Shown: positions 9,535 through 19,414, counted from the stretch's first letter. The stretch is DNA of 56,590 nucleotides from Candidatus Poribacteria bacterium (GCA_022822275.1 JAJEBZ010000175.1:1-56590), one strand, 5' to 3'. A program made the numbers and translations. The notes: a model not told the origin generated them from the letters alone.

Positions 9535-11160
9535 TTATTTTTTGATCTTCGTTTCTAATTCCTTTGCTTTTGCGAAGTCTGCTTCTGCTGCTTTTTGTTG
9601 TCCAAGTGTTTGTTTTGCTCTACCTCGATTTTTGTATGCTTTAACATATTTAGGGTTTAATTTGATAGCCATATCGTAGTCTTCTATGGCATCTTGTGTG
9701 TCGCCAAGTGCATTTTTTGCAATACCCCGATTATAGTATACAACTGCCTCTTCAGGGTTTAGCTGAATAGCATTATCATAATCGTTTATAGCACCTTTGA
9801 CATCGCCGAGAGTTTCTTTCGCATTACCCCGGTTGTTGTATGCGTTGGTATATTCAGGGTTTAACCGTATAGCCATATCATAATTTTCTATAGCACTTTT
9901 CGTGTCGCCAAGTGCATTTTTCGCATTACCCCGACTATAGTATATATCTGCATCTTCAGGGTTTAGTTGGATAGCCATATCGTAGTCTTCCATAGCACCT
10001 TCAAAGTCACCAAGTTCATTCTTCGCGACTCCTCGAATATAGTATATATCTGCATCTTCAGGGTTTAATTGGATAGCCATATCATAATCTTCTATTGCAC
10101 CGTTATAGTTTTCAAGGTCCTCCTTTGTGATTCCACGGTTGTAGTATGCCCTAATATTTTCAGGATCAAGCTGGATAGCGGTATCATAATCGGCAATGGC
10201 TTCTTTCGTGTTCCCGAGTGCTTTTTTTGCATTACCTCGATTATTGTAGGCACTGACATCTTCGGGGTTTAGTCGGATAGCAGTATTGAAGTCCTCTATT
10301 GCACCTTCAAAGTCACCAAGGGCCCCCTTTGCAGTTCCCCGGTTAATATAAACATCAACCAAATCTGGATTGAGTTCAATCGCTTTGTTATAGGCGGCAA
10401 TAGCACCTTTATAGTTTCCTTCGTTGCCTTTTGCATGTCCGCAACTTTCCTGAGTGTATGCGCGTATCCGAGGTCGTTTTTGCCATCTTGCTATAGATTC
10501 CACCTGTGCTGCACCGGTAAGCAATTCCTTGAGTCTGTTTGCCGATATAGCCGTAAATCTGTTTACCGATGATATAGCCTGTCCCAATGCAATGGAACCT
10601 TGGTACAGAATCGCGATGACTTCACCTGTGCTGTTTAGTACAGGACCGCCACTGTAGCCCTGTTCAGCATCTGGCATATTCAACTCTATCCATTTGCCGC
10701 TATTCCGGACAGCATGGACAGTGCCTTCTGCCCTACTTTTTTTCGAGTCCCTCAAAAAAAGTAAGCTGACTGATAGTTTATATAGTTGAAAATCAATCAT
10801 CTTTTTTCTCACAGAATGGCCTATAGCACAGACCGTATCACCAATCTGGACCGTGTTGCTATCGCCAAGCGCGAACGGAGTATCTTCTGCTGCGACCTTG
10901 AGGATAACGAGGTCATTTATATCATCAAAAGCCACCACACCCTCTATGGTATAAACTGTATTTGTGTCAATACACTTCGCGGAGATTGTTCCCGCTCCCG
11001 TAAGCACATGAATGTTGGTTGCGATTTTGTCAGGTGTTATGAAAAACCCGCTGCCCTGTCCCTTCTTGAATGGAATCGTATGTTTCTTTTCCAAGAGAAC
11101 TATAGTGCCTGGGGTTTCTTTAGTGTTTTGTTGAATTTTGTCGTCTTTTTCGTTTTCCAT
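9535..11160 (-). CDS. Trypsin-like serine protease with about nine C-terminal TPRs
   Basis: TNIHVLTG / DLVILK / GYSGGPVLN; tandem 34-aa TPRs. Confidence 0.9.
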   Translation of the reverse strand: MENEKDDKIQQNTKETPGTIVLLEKKHTIPFKKGQGSGFFITPDKIATNIHVLTGAGTISAKCIDTNTVYTIEGVVAFDDINDLVILKVAAEDTPFALGDSNTVQIGDTVCAIGHSVRKKMIDFQLYKLSVSLLFLRDSKKSRAEGTVHAVRNSGKWIELNMPDAEQGYSGGPVLNSTGEVIAILYQGSIALGQAISSVNRFTAISANRLKELLTGAAQVESIARWQKRPRIRAYTQESCGHAKGNEGNYKGAIAAYNKAIELNPDLVDVYINRGTAKGALGDFEGAIEDFNTAIRLNPEDVSAYNNRGNAKKALGNTKEAIADYDTAIQLDPENIRAYYNRGITKEDLENYNGAIEDYDMAIQLNPEDADIYYIRGVAKNELGDFEGAMEDYDMAIQLNPEDADIYYSRGNAKNALGDTKSAIENYDMAIRLNPEYTNAYNNRGNAKETLGDVKGAINDYDNAIQLNPEEAVVYYNRGIAKNALGDTQDAIEDYDMAIKLNPKYVKAYKNRGRAKQTLGQQKAAEADFAKAKELETKIKK

Positions 11161-11200
11161 AAAATGTTTCCTGTCTATCGGCTGTAGTTAGTGCGAAAAC

Positions 11201-12889
11201 TTATTTTTCAAAATCCGGTTCTAATTCCTTTGCTTTTGCGAAGTCTGCTTCTGCTGCTTCATACTGTTCGAGAACTTCTTTTGCCTTGCCTCGATTGTTG
11301 TATGCTTTAGCATATTTTGGATTTAGTTTGATAGACATATCATAATCTTCAATCGCACCTTCATGATTCTCAAGAGCAGCTTTTGCAGCACCCCGGTTGT
11401 AATGGATGGCAGACCGACAAGCGTCACATTCCACTTCTGATTGAATAGCTTCATCGCTGTTTAATATGACCTCTTGATATAGGTTTTGTGCTGCTTCCGT
11501 ATTTCCCTGTTTACTTTTCAGTTTTGCTAACTGAGATTTTACCTGTCCGATATGATTATGGACGCGCAACCCTCCAAATTTTAAATTAATAGCCTCAGTG
11601 AAGTCATTTATCGCATCCTGATATAGTTTTTGTGCTGCTTTCAAGTTTCTATGTTGTGATTCAAACTGACCGAAAATATATTTTGCTCTTCCTCGACTGT
11701 GGTAGGATTTTGCACGCTTCGGTTTTTGATTGATAACTTCAGAAAGATCGGCTATTGCTTGTTGATATGAGTTTTGTACTGTATACAAATACTCTTGCTT
11801 TTTTTCAATGGGTTCCTGATTGATAACCTCAGTAAATTCATCAATAATCGCTTGGTATAAATTCAATACATCTGATATTTCTCCTTTTGCGATTCTCATT
11901 TTGGCAAAGTGGAACCTAACCTTTGCTTGAATTTCAAACCAAGTGCCTTTTCCAACTAATTTCCTTATGAGTCGTAGAAAACCTGAATGTAAAAAAAGTC
12001 TGATGAATCGCAGCTGCCATGAAAGGAATATGCCAAAACGTGTAAGGCTGAACCGTTCTCGATGGAGTTTATGAGCTGAGAGTGTGTTGAGGAGGTATTC
12101 GTCTCGTCTCTCTAAGTAGTACATCACTGAAGCTCTGTTTTTGTAAACATCAGCCAAATCTGGATTGAGGCTAATGGCATCATCGTAGAGTGCGATTGCC
12201 TCCTTAATGTCTCCGTGTTCATGGCTAAGAAACGCATCATAAGATTTTACATAAGCTTGAATGCGTGATCGCTTTTGCCATGCATCAAACGATTCCACTT
12301 CATTCGTTTCGCTCAACAAGTTTTTTAGAAGATTTGAGGCAACGTTTGTACCCTTAATGGATTCACCTTCATTAACTGGTCGCCCTCCAGAACTGATAAC
12401 AGCGATGATTTCGCCTTTCGTATTCAGCACTGGGCTGCCACTATACCCCTGTCCATCGGAAATATTGAACTCTACGATGATATGTTTTCCACTGTTTCTG
12501 ATGCTGTCAACAGTGCCATCTACAAGGTCTATTTTGTTTTTACGACACCCTATGAGGCAGACTTGTTCACCTTTTCGAACTTTCTTACTATTGCCGAGGG
12601 GAAACGGTGTGCCTTCCTCTGGGACCTTTAGAACAACGAGGTCGTTTATGTCATCAAAGGCAATGATACTTTCAATATTATAGACTGTTTCTGTTTTGAT
12701 GCAAGTCGCAGTGATTTTTTCAGCACCCGCGAGGACATGAACATTGGTGACGATTTTGTCAGGTTCAATGAAAAATCCATTGCCTAAAGCATTAGATTTA
12801 TCTTCCCCAAATTGCTTTTTTATGAGAACTGTTGTGCCAGCGATTTCTTCTTTGTTTTGCTGGGATTGATTGCCTCTTTCTTGTTCCAT
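11201..12889 (-). CDS. Trypsin-like serine protease with TPRs and hydrophobic insertion
   Basis: TNVHVLAG / DLVVLK / GYSGSPVLN; insertion RFSLTRFGIFLSWQLRFIRLFLHSGFLRLIRKLVG; TPRs. Confidence 0.88.
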   Translation of the reverse strand: MEQERGNQSQQNKEEIAGTTVLIKKQFGEDKSNALGNGFFIEPDKIVTNVHVLAGAEKITATCIKTETVYNIESIIAFDDINDLVVLKVPEEGTPFPLGNSKKVRKGEQVCLIGCRKNKIDLVDGTVDSIRNSGKHIIVEFNISDGQGYSGSPVLNTKGEIIAVISSGGRPVNEGESIKGTNVASNLLKNLLSETNEVESFDAWQKRSRIQAYVKSYDAFLSHEHGDIKEAIALYDDAISLNPDLADVYKNRASVMYYLERRDEYLLNTLSAHKLHRERFSLTRFGIFLSWQLRFIRLFLHSGFLRLIRKLVGKGTWFEIQAKVRFHFAKMRIAKGEISDVLNLYQAIIDEFTEVINQEPIEKKQEYLYTVQNSYQQAIADLSEVINQKPKRAKSYHSRGRAKYIFGQFESQHRNLKAAQKLYQDAINDFTEAINLKFGGLRVHNHIGQVKSQLAKLKSKQGNTEAAQNLYQEVILNSDEAIQSEVECDACRSAIHYNRGAAKAALENHEGAIEDYDMSIKLNPKYAKAYNNRGKAKEVLEQYEAAEADFAKAKELEPDFEK

Positions 12890-12916
12890 TGGTGTGTTCT
12901 CCTATTTCTTGTCTAT

Positions 12917-14422
12917 TCAATCCCAAGACTTATTTTCAACATCTGGGTCTATTTCCTTTGCTTTTGCAAAGTCAACTTCTGCTGCTTCATGTTGTCCGAG
13001 TGCTTGTTTTGAAAGTCCGCGATCTTGATAGTATAGTGCTTTCTTCTTTTTAGGTTTTAGACGGATGCATTCATTGAAGTCTTCAATTGCAGCGTTGTGG
13101 TCGCCAAGGCCCGCTTTTGCAGCACCGCGCGTATGATAAAAGGCCGCCCGAACGCTTGATAGTTTCGGATTGAACTTCAAGGCAGCATCAACATCGTCGA
13201 TTGCAAATTTATAGCAATATTCCGCTTCTTCCATATTACCATGTTTGCTTTCAAATTGCCCCATCAAGTATCTCACCCATCCACGCCTGTTATAGGTAAT
13301 GCCTGTCTCCTCTTTTATATCAATTGCTTCAGAATATAGGTTGATTGCGATTTGAAAATATCGTCTGACATCTTTGTGTTTGCCTTGTTCTGTTGCAGAT
13401 TTAGCTTTACGAATATGTGAATTGGCATTACCAGACAACCAAAATCTTCTTCCCAATAAAGATGCAATTTGAAAGAGAAATCTCATACCGTATAGTTTTA
13501 GTATATCCAATCTGTACGAAATAGACTCCCAGAAATTAGAAAAATTATATGAGGCAAAATTGAATTGATGGAAAATTATGTGATCGGTTATTGCCTCTGC
13601 CAAATAACCGAATTCAAACTTGGCATCCGCACGTCTTGTATAAGTTTCCTGTTTATCAGGGGCAAGTTCAATTGCAATATCATAATGTGCAATTGCTTCT
13701 TTTAGATCTCCGTCCTTCTGAAATTTATCTGCTGCATCAATTTCAGCTAAATAACGCACATGTGGAAGTTCTTGCCATTCTTCAAAAGACACGGATTCTG
13801 TTCCCTCCTGTAGCAATTCTTTTAATCTGTTTGAGGGTATTGCGTAACTACAAACGATATTACCAGAATCATCAATCCCAACGGATGATTCTATTCCTAT
13901 TACCTCTCCTTTAGTATTTATGACAGGACTACCACTGCTGCCTCCAGGGGCCTTTGTTGACAAACGTATCAGATCGCCACTTGATCTTTTTGATATGCTT
14001 TCTATCGTTCCGTGTTCAATCTTTGCTATTGAATTAGGATAACCAACAGTACAGATTTTATCGTCATTTTGAATCGTGTCACTATCACCAAGTGTAAGTG
14101 GATTTCCTTCAGAAGAAATCTTTAGAATAATTAGGTCCTTTTTCTCATCATAAGCTGCAACACCCTCAATTTGGGGCGATTTTTCTGTGCCAGAAAGTTT
14201 TATATTCACAGATGTTGCGCCAACGATGACGTGGTAGTTTGTCACTATAAGATGTTTATCAATAAAAAACCCGCTACCGTTGTTAGTCTCAATTTTGACT
14301 AAATCAAGCTTAGGACGCGATGCAAGACAAGGCGTTTTTCTTTCTGCATTCAAACAGACGATGGACTTCTTTAAGGCGTTTTCAGCAATTTGTTGCAAAG
14401 TGGTATTTTTTTCTTGTTCCAT
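12917..14422 (-). CDS. Trypsin-like serine protease with TPRs and hydrophobic insertion
   Basis: TNYHVIVG / DLIILK / GGSSGSPVIN; TPRs. Start set at MEQEKNTTLQQ (SD GAGAGGAAA upstream) rather than ORF start 14440. Confidence 0.88.
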   Translation of the reverse strand: MEQEKNTTLQQIAENALKKSIVCLNAERKTPCLASRPKLDLVKIETNNGSGFFIDKHLIVTNYHVIVGATSVNIKLSGTEKSPQIEGVAAYDEKKDLIILKISSEGNPLTLGDSDTIQNDDKICTVGYPNSIAKIEHGTIESISKRSSGDLIRLSTKAPGGSSGSPVINTKGEVIGIESSVGIDDSGNIVCSYAIPSNRLKELLQEGTESVSFEEWQELPHVRYLAEIDAADKFQKDGDLKEAIAHYDIAIELAPDKQETYTRRADAKFEFGYLAEAITDHIIFHQFNFASYNFSNFWESISYRLDILKLYGMRFLFQIASLLGRRFWLSGNANSHIRKAKSATEQGKHKDVRRYFQIAINLYSEAIDIKEETGITYNRRGWVRYLMGQFESKHGNMEEAEYCYKFAIDDVDAALKFNPKLSSVRAAFYHTRGAAKAGLGDHNAAIEDFNECIRLKPKKKKALYYQDRGLSKQALGQHEAAEVDFAKAKEIDPDVENKSWD

Positions 14423-14487
14423 AAAAGTGTTTCCTCTCAACTATACCCATTATACATTAAATCACTCAGGATTCATACCAAAAAGAT

Positions 14488-14517
14488 TTGACATTACGGC
14501 ATAGGATGTAGTATCAT
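14488..14517 (+). promoter_or_regulatory. putative promoter for ileS leader or small RNA
   Basis: TTGACA (14488-14493), 18-nt spacer, TATCAT (14512-14517). Confidence 0.5.
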
Positions 14518-14523
14518 TTTAAC

Positions 14524-14764
14524 GAAACGCGATTCTAACCAAGTTCCCAAACGAGATTATCGGATGTATAAACAATTGCTTACCACACTGACATCGCAAT
14601 ATAGGAAGTCTACGCGTGACGCTGCCCTCCACCAAGACTCCCTTCGCACCGGACGAATTATTATTGCAATACGTCTTGCTGTGGTGGGCTAATCGCAATC
14701 AGAAAAGAAGTATTATTAGGTCGCCCATCACTGAAATAGATAATTTCGGTGGGGCGTTTTTTTT
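14524..14764 (+). ncRNA. structured leader / small-RNA candidate upstream of ileS
   Basis: Closing stem GCGATT (14529)...AATCGC (14692-14697); competing hairpin GCCCTCCACCAAGAC/GTCTTGCTGTGGTGGGC; downstream terminator. Confidence 0.4.
14722..14764 (+). terminator. Rho-independent terminator/attenuator before ileS
   Basis: CGCCCATCACTGAAAT / ATTTCGGTGGGGCG stem followed by ~8-T run. Confidence 0.7.
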
Positions 14765-14844
14765 TAGTTTTCAGTTATTAGTTCTCGGTTTTCAGTTGAA
14801 AGAGACACTTTGTCATTTTAAGCACAATCATGAGGAAAAATCGT

Positions 14845-17800
14845 ATGTTTGAAGAGGTATCACCACAATTTACCTTTGCAGAAAAGGAGAAACAGACGCT
14901 TGCGTTCTGGCGCGATCATGACATTTTTCAGAAGAGTATGGAGATGTACAAAGACGCGCCGTCCTTTGTGTTCCTTGAGGGACCGCCCTTTGCAAATGCC
15001 CCGCCCGGTGTGCATCACGTCCTTGCACGCATTATGAAGGATGCTGTCTGCCGTTATAAGACGATGACAGGACACTATGTTCACAGAAAAGCGGGATGGG
15101 ACACACACGGACTGCCCGTTGAGTATCAGGTGGAAAAGCAGCTCAATATCAGAAATAAAGCGGAATTAGAGGCTTACGGCGTTCAGAACTTCATTGAGAA
15201 GTGTAAGGAAAATGTCTTTCAATATGAGCAGGATTGGCGGGAGATGACGGAACGTATCGGGTTCTGGGTGAACTTGGATGAGGCGTATATTACGTTGTCA
15301 AATGACTATATTGAGAGTGTGTGGTGGGTGCTGCGGCAAGCGTGGGATAAGAAACTATTGTATCAGGGACATAAGGTGCAGCCGTATTGTTATCGGTGTG
15401 GCACAACTTTGGCAAGCCATGAGGTTGCGCTCGGTTATCAAGAGGTTGAGGATCCGTCAATCTTTGTCCGATTTCCACTGAAAAATAGAGAGAATACCTA
15501 TCTGCTTGTGTGGACGACGACACCTTGGACGTTGCCATCTAACGTTGCTGTGGCTGTCGGTGCAGATTATGATTACGTTGCGGTTGAGGATAACGGAAAA
15601 AACCTCGTTCTTGCGAAGGCGTGTATACCGAGTTTGTTCGGTGATGAACCCCCGAAAATCGTTGAAACTTACAAGGGTAACGATCTCTGTGATTGGGAAT
15701 ATGAACCGCTTTTTGACAGTGGGGGACATGAAGAGAGATCGCATTACATTGTCACTGATGATTTTGTGACAACGACAGAGGGCAGCGGTTTAGTGCATAT
15801 TGCTCCTGCCTTCGGGCAAGATGACTACGATATTGGGCAGAAGTACAATCTACCTTTCGTGCAGTTGGTCGGTAGCGATGGCAAGTTTGTGCCAGAGGTA
15901 AATGACGAGTGGGCAGGTGAATATGTGAAAGATGCTGACCCGCAAATCATTGCGAACTTGGACAAACGTGGGTTGCTGTTCAAGGCTGCCGAGTATACAC
16001 ACCAATATCCATTCTGTTGGCGATGTGATAACCCTTTGCTATACTATGCACGTGAATCGTGGTTTATCCGTACCACTGCTATCCGCGACCAGATGCTTCA
16101 GCACAATCAGGAAATCAACTGGTACCCTGAGCATATCAAGGATGGTCGGTTCGGGAATTGGTTAGAGAATAACATTGACTGGGGGTTGAGTCGTGAACGT
16201 TATTGGGGAACGCCGCTGCCTGTCTGGATATGTGAAGATTGTGGACATCAGCATTGTGTTGGCAGTATTGCCGAATTGAAGGAACTCGGTAACAATGTGC
16301 CAGAAGATATTGAACTCCACCGTCCTTATGTGGATGCGGTTGTGCTGACCTGTGAGAAATGCAGCGGAACAATGCATCGTATCCAAGATGTGATTGACTG
16401 TTGGTTCGATTCAGGTTGTGCCCACACTGCACAGTGGCACTACCCGTTTGAAAACAAAGAACTATTTGAACAGGCTTATCCCCCAGATTTCATCTCGGAA
16501 GCAATTGACCAGACGCGCGGGTGGTTCTATAGTCTGTTAGCAATCGGCACGCTTCTCTACGACAAACCTGCATACAAGAACTGCTTATGCCTTGAGTTGA
16601 TTCTCGCCTCTGATGGACAGAAGATGAGCAAGAGTCGGGGAAACACTGTGGACCCGTGGACGATTTTGGACAAGCAGGGGGCAGACGCAATGCGGTGGTA
16701 TATGTTCACGGCATCGCCTCCATGGGCACAGCGGACATTCAAGATTGAAGGTGTTGATGAAGCGTTGAAGAAGTTTATGGGAACGTTTCACAATGTCTAC
16801 AGTTTCTTTGTGATGTATGCTAATTTGGAACAGGTTGATGTTTTGGAAGATGCTCCCCCAGTTGCAGAACGTGCTACCATAGATAGATGGATTTTGTCTC
16901 GTTTGCATACTTTGATTAACAAGGTGCGCGATGATATGGAGAACTACCAACTTACGAATGCGCCGCGCGCGATTGAGGCATTTGTAGATGACCTGAGCAA
17001 CTGGTATGTGCGCCGTTCTCGTGATCGTTTCTGGGGGGCGGAAGCAGGACAGGACAAACAGGCTGCGTATGCTACGTTGTATGAGGTGCTTGTGACTGTA
17101 GCGAAACTTGTTGCGCCATTTATCCCGTTTTTAGCAGATGAACTCTACCGCAACTTAGTCGGTTCACTTGACTCCGATGCTCCGCTTAGTGTGCACCTTG
17201 TCCAGTATCCCGTTGCAGATGCTGCGGTGATAGATGCCGAATTAGAAAACGATATGGCTTTTGCACGCGAGATCATCAGTATGGGACATGCCGCGCGGAA
17301 TCGTTCTGGTATTAAGACCCGGCAACCACTTGCTGACATCACGGTTGGTGGGTTATCGGATGCAGAAAAAGCGACTATTCATCGTCTATCGTCCTTTGTG
17401 CATGATGAGTTGAATGTCAAGGAAATTGTCTTTACAGCGGAATTGGACACTTATGCCCAGGTCACACTCAAACCGAACTTCAAGGTGTTGGGACCGAAAT
17501 ACGGCAAAGGTGTGCAGGCAATCGCAAAAGCACTTGCTACCGCTGATGCTATGCAGCTGAAGGCAGAATTGGAAGCGAATGGGAGCTTAGAAATTGAAGC
17601 ATCGGGTGAGACCTACACGGTTGAGTCCTCAGAAATTGATGTGCGGACAGAAAATCGAGAAGGCTTTTTTGTTGAGGTGGCCTCCAGTAAATTTGTGGCA
17701 CTGTCAACGGAACTGACGCACGAGTTAGTGCTTGAAGGGATGGCACGTGAACTTGTCAACAAAATCCAGAACATGCGGAAAGAGGCTGACTTTAACGTGT

Positions 17801-17988
17801 CTGATCGGATAAAACTCAGTGTGAACACATCCTCCGCGCTTGTGGCGGAAGCGTTTGACGTGCATCGGGATTATGTTCTGGCAGAGACGTTGACGACTGA
17901 GGTGGTTGAATCGCCGGGTGAAAAGGCGTTTCGTGTTGAGCAAAAGTTAAATGGGGAACTGGCGACGTTGAGTGTGGAGCAGGTTTAG
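14845..17988 (+). CDS. ileS: Isoleucyl-tRNA synthetase
   Basis: GPPFANAPPGVHHVLARIMKD (HIGH region), KMSKSRGN, WTTTPWTLPSN editing-domain motif. Start moved from 14830 to 14845 (GAGGAAAA SD). Confidence 0.95.
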   Translation: MFEEVSPQFTFAEKEKQTLAFWRDHDIFQKSMEMYKDAPSFVFLEGPPFANAPPGVHHVLARIMKDAVCRYKTMTGHYVHRKAGWDTHGLPVEYQVEKQLNIRNKAELEAYGVQNFIEKCKENVFQYEQDWREMTERIGFWVNLDEAYITLSNDYIESVWWVLRQAWDKKLLYQGHKVQPYCYRCGTTLASHEVALGYQEVEDPSIFVRFPLKNRENTYLLVWTTTPWTLPSNVAVAVGADYDYVAVEDNGKNLVLAKACIPSLFGDEPPKIVETYKGNDLCDWEYEPLFDSGGHEERSHYIVTDDFVTTTEGSGLVHIAPAFGQDDYDIGQKYNLPFVQLVGSDGKFVPEVNDEWAGEYVKDADPQIIANLDKRGLLFKAAEYTHQYPFCWRCDNPLLYYARESWFIRTTAIRDQMLQHNQEINWYPEHIKDGRFGNWLENNIDWGLSRERYWGTPLPVWICEDCGHQHCVGSIAELKELGNNVPEDIELHRPYVDAVVLTCEKCSGTMHRIQDVIDCWFDSGCAHTAQWHYPFENKELFEQAYPPDFISEAIDQTRGWFYSLLAIGTLLYDKPAYKNCLCLELILASDGQKMSKSRGNTVDPWTILDKQGADAMRWYMFTASPPWAQRTFKIEGVDEALKKFMGTFHNVYSFFVMYANLEQVDVLEDAPPVAERATIDRWILSRLHTLINKVRDDMENYQLTNAPRAIEAFVDDLSNWYVRRSRDRFWGAEAGQDKQAAYATLYEVLVTVAKLVAPFIPFLADELYRNLVGSLDSDAPLSVHLVQYPVADAAVIDAELENDMAFAREIISMGHAARNRSGIKTRQPLADITVGGLSDAEKATIHRLSSFVHDELNVKEIVFTAELDTYAQVTLKPNFKVLGPKYGKGVQAIAKALATADAMQLKAELEANGSLEIEASGETYTVESSEIDVRTENREGFFVEVASSKFVALSTELTHELVLEGMARELVNKIQNMRKEADFNVSDRIKLSVNTSSALVAEAFDVHRDYVLAETLTTEVVESPGEKAFRVEQKLNGELATLSVEQV

Positions 17989-18044
17989 TGCAATATTAAT
18001 ATATACGTTAAAAATGAAATGGTGTATATAAAACTCACTGACAA

Positions 18045-18090
18045 AAACTGGTAGGTAACGCATCGGTTTCCTACCAGTTTGTTTGTTTTA
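18045..18090 (+). terminator. Rho-independent terminator after ileS
   Basis: AAACTGGTAGG...CCTACCAGTTT stem followed by GTTTGTTTT. Confidence 0.8.
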
Positions 18091-18149
18091 ATCACATTGA
18101 CAAAAACTTGCCATAGTTAAAAAATAGTCTATTGCAATATACTTTAGTT

Positions 18150-18677
18150 TCATTCTCGTGTAGAGTCCCTCCACACGTTAGGACGGTAATCCTCCCATTG
18201 ACTAAGGCTAAAGTGGTGTATATGTCTCAGTGTAACAAAGCGCGTTACCCCCTGAACAGTCACACGCATATATTCAGAAGCACCCCCTTTACCTTCTGCT
18301 TCTGCAAATAATCCCTTGCATGTATTATCTTGATCAATGTCGTCGGCAACCCACTCATACAAATCACCTTGAATGGTACCCTTTTTCCGTACTTCCGGTT
18401 TTGCCTGGACAGCATTTGCCACTTGTACGACGATATTGTAATACACTCGTAGAAATATATTCTTATGAGGTGACTGATTGGCTTCAACGTTGCAAGATGC
18501 ACTCGCCGTATAGACACCGAGATCCTTGTTTCTGTATTTCATTGCGTCAGCGAAACCGCTAACAAGGACATAATCGTGAGTCCCTGCCAATTCGTTTTCA
18601 TGAGCAAAGGTCCCACTGAAAAGTGTGACTAACAATAAAATGCTTAATATCATAATGATCTGTTGTCGTTTTAACAT
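18150..18677 (-). CDS. Secreted protein of unknown function (partner of the 18692 gene)
   Basis: 175 aa, signal peptide ILSILLLVTLFSGTFA; 14 bp downstream of anchored gene. Confidence 0.6.
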   Translation of the reverse strand: MLKRQQIIMILSILLLVTLFSGTFAHENELAGTHDYVLVSGFADAMKYRNKDLGVYTASASCNVEANQSPHKNIFLRVYYNIVVQVANAVQAKPEVRKKGTIQGDLYEWVADDIDQDNTCKGLFAEAEGKGGASEYMRVTVQGVTRFVTLRHIHHFSLSQWEDYRPNVWRDSTRE

Positions 18678-18691
18678 ATATGGATCCTTTA

Positions 18692-19414
18692 TTAAAATAA
18701 ATCAAGGTATTGAAATGGATCGATACCTGAGGTTTCATAGTCTAAGACTTTAAGATTAGGTGGAGGGTTTAACAAGTCAACACCAATCGGAGCTCTTCCG
18801 ACTTGGTGGATTATAGACGGTAACACGGTTCCATCTGGTAACACACGGTCTGCAACGGTGATGTAAACTGTATCAAAGTAACTTGGGTAAACTTTTCCAT
18901 TTTTTTGGTCGTATTTGGCACCTTTAAAGTTTCTTATTCCTTCAGACCAGAGTTTGACTAATACTCTATCCAATATTTCAGAACTCCTCTGTTCGTCGAC
19001 TGGTAAATCGTAGTAGTCGGTTTGTAACCAGACAGCACAGAAAGGAAAATCTTCAGGCACCTCTGGAAATGGACCATACCCAAATGGGGATGCTTTAGGC
19101 ACCTCTGGAACCGGTATCACTCTTCCGTTTACGGTGACTGTTGTTATTACTTCACCGTCAATAGTAGAAATGTCTATGTTATCATCAATAGGAACATTTT
19201 TAGGTTTTACAATAGCATTACTTATCTGCTCTTCTTTATTTTCAGATGTTGCTATATTAACTTCCAATTTGCGGGCAGCTTCAGCAGTTTCGGCTGAGCT
19301 GCGTTTGTAGGGGGCAAGCTGGTGCTGGTACCAAAAGTAGCATCCGATACCGAAGAGAATCACTAAGGCATACCCGCCAAGTATCCATTTATTGAAAAAG
19401 ACTTCGCGAAACAT
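18692..19414 (-). CDS. Membrane-anchored 'SPYGFGPYPEVP' family protein, paralog A
   Basis: N-terminal TM; ASPFGYGPFPEVPEDF motif; C-terminal GIDPFQYLDLF; strong SD AAGGAGGTTCACA. Confidence 0.7.
   Translation of the reverse strand: MFREVFFNKWILGGYALVILFGIGCYFWYQHQLAPYKRSSAETAEAARKLEVNIATSENKEEQISNAIVKPKNVPIDDNIDISTIDGEVITTVTVNGRVIPVPEVPKASPFGYGPFPEVPEDFPFCAVWLQTDYYDLPVDEQRSSEILDRVLVKLWSEGIRNFKGAKYDQKNGKVYPSYFDTVYITVADRVLPDGTVLPSIIHQVGRAPIGVDLLNPPPNLKVLDYETSGIDPFQYLDLF

Noticed and set aside
9535-10480. Periodic DNA as CRISPR or minisatellite
   Set aside because: Periodicity of ~102 bp is explained by in-frame TPR coding
14524-14764. Canonical T-box riboswitch for ileS
   Set aside because: No AGGGUGGNACCGCG-type T-box sequence found; nearest match UGGUGGGCUAAUCGC is poor
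14765-14830. TTTTCAGTTATTAGTTCTCGGTTTTCAGT stretch as a regulatory repeat
   Set aside because: Looks like a low-information dispersed repeat; no supported function
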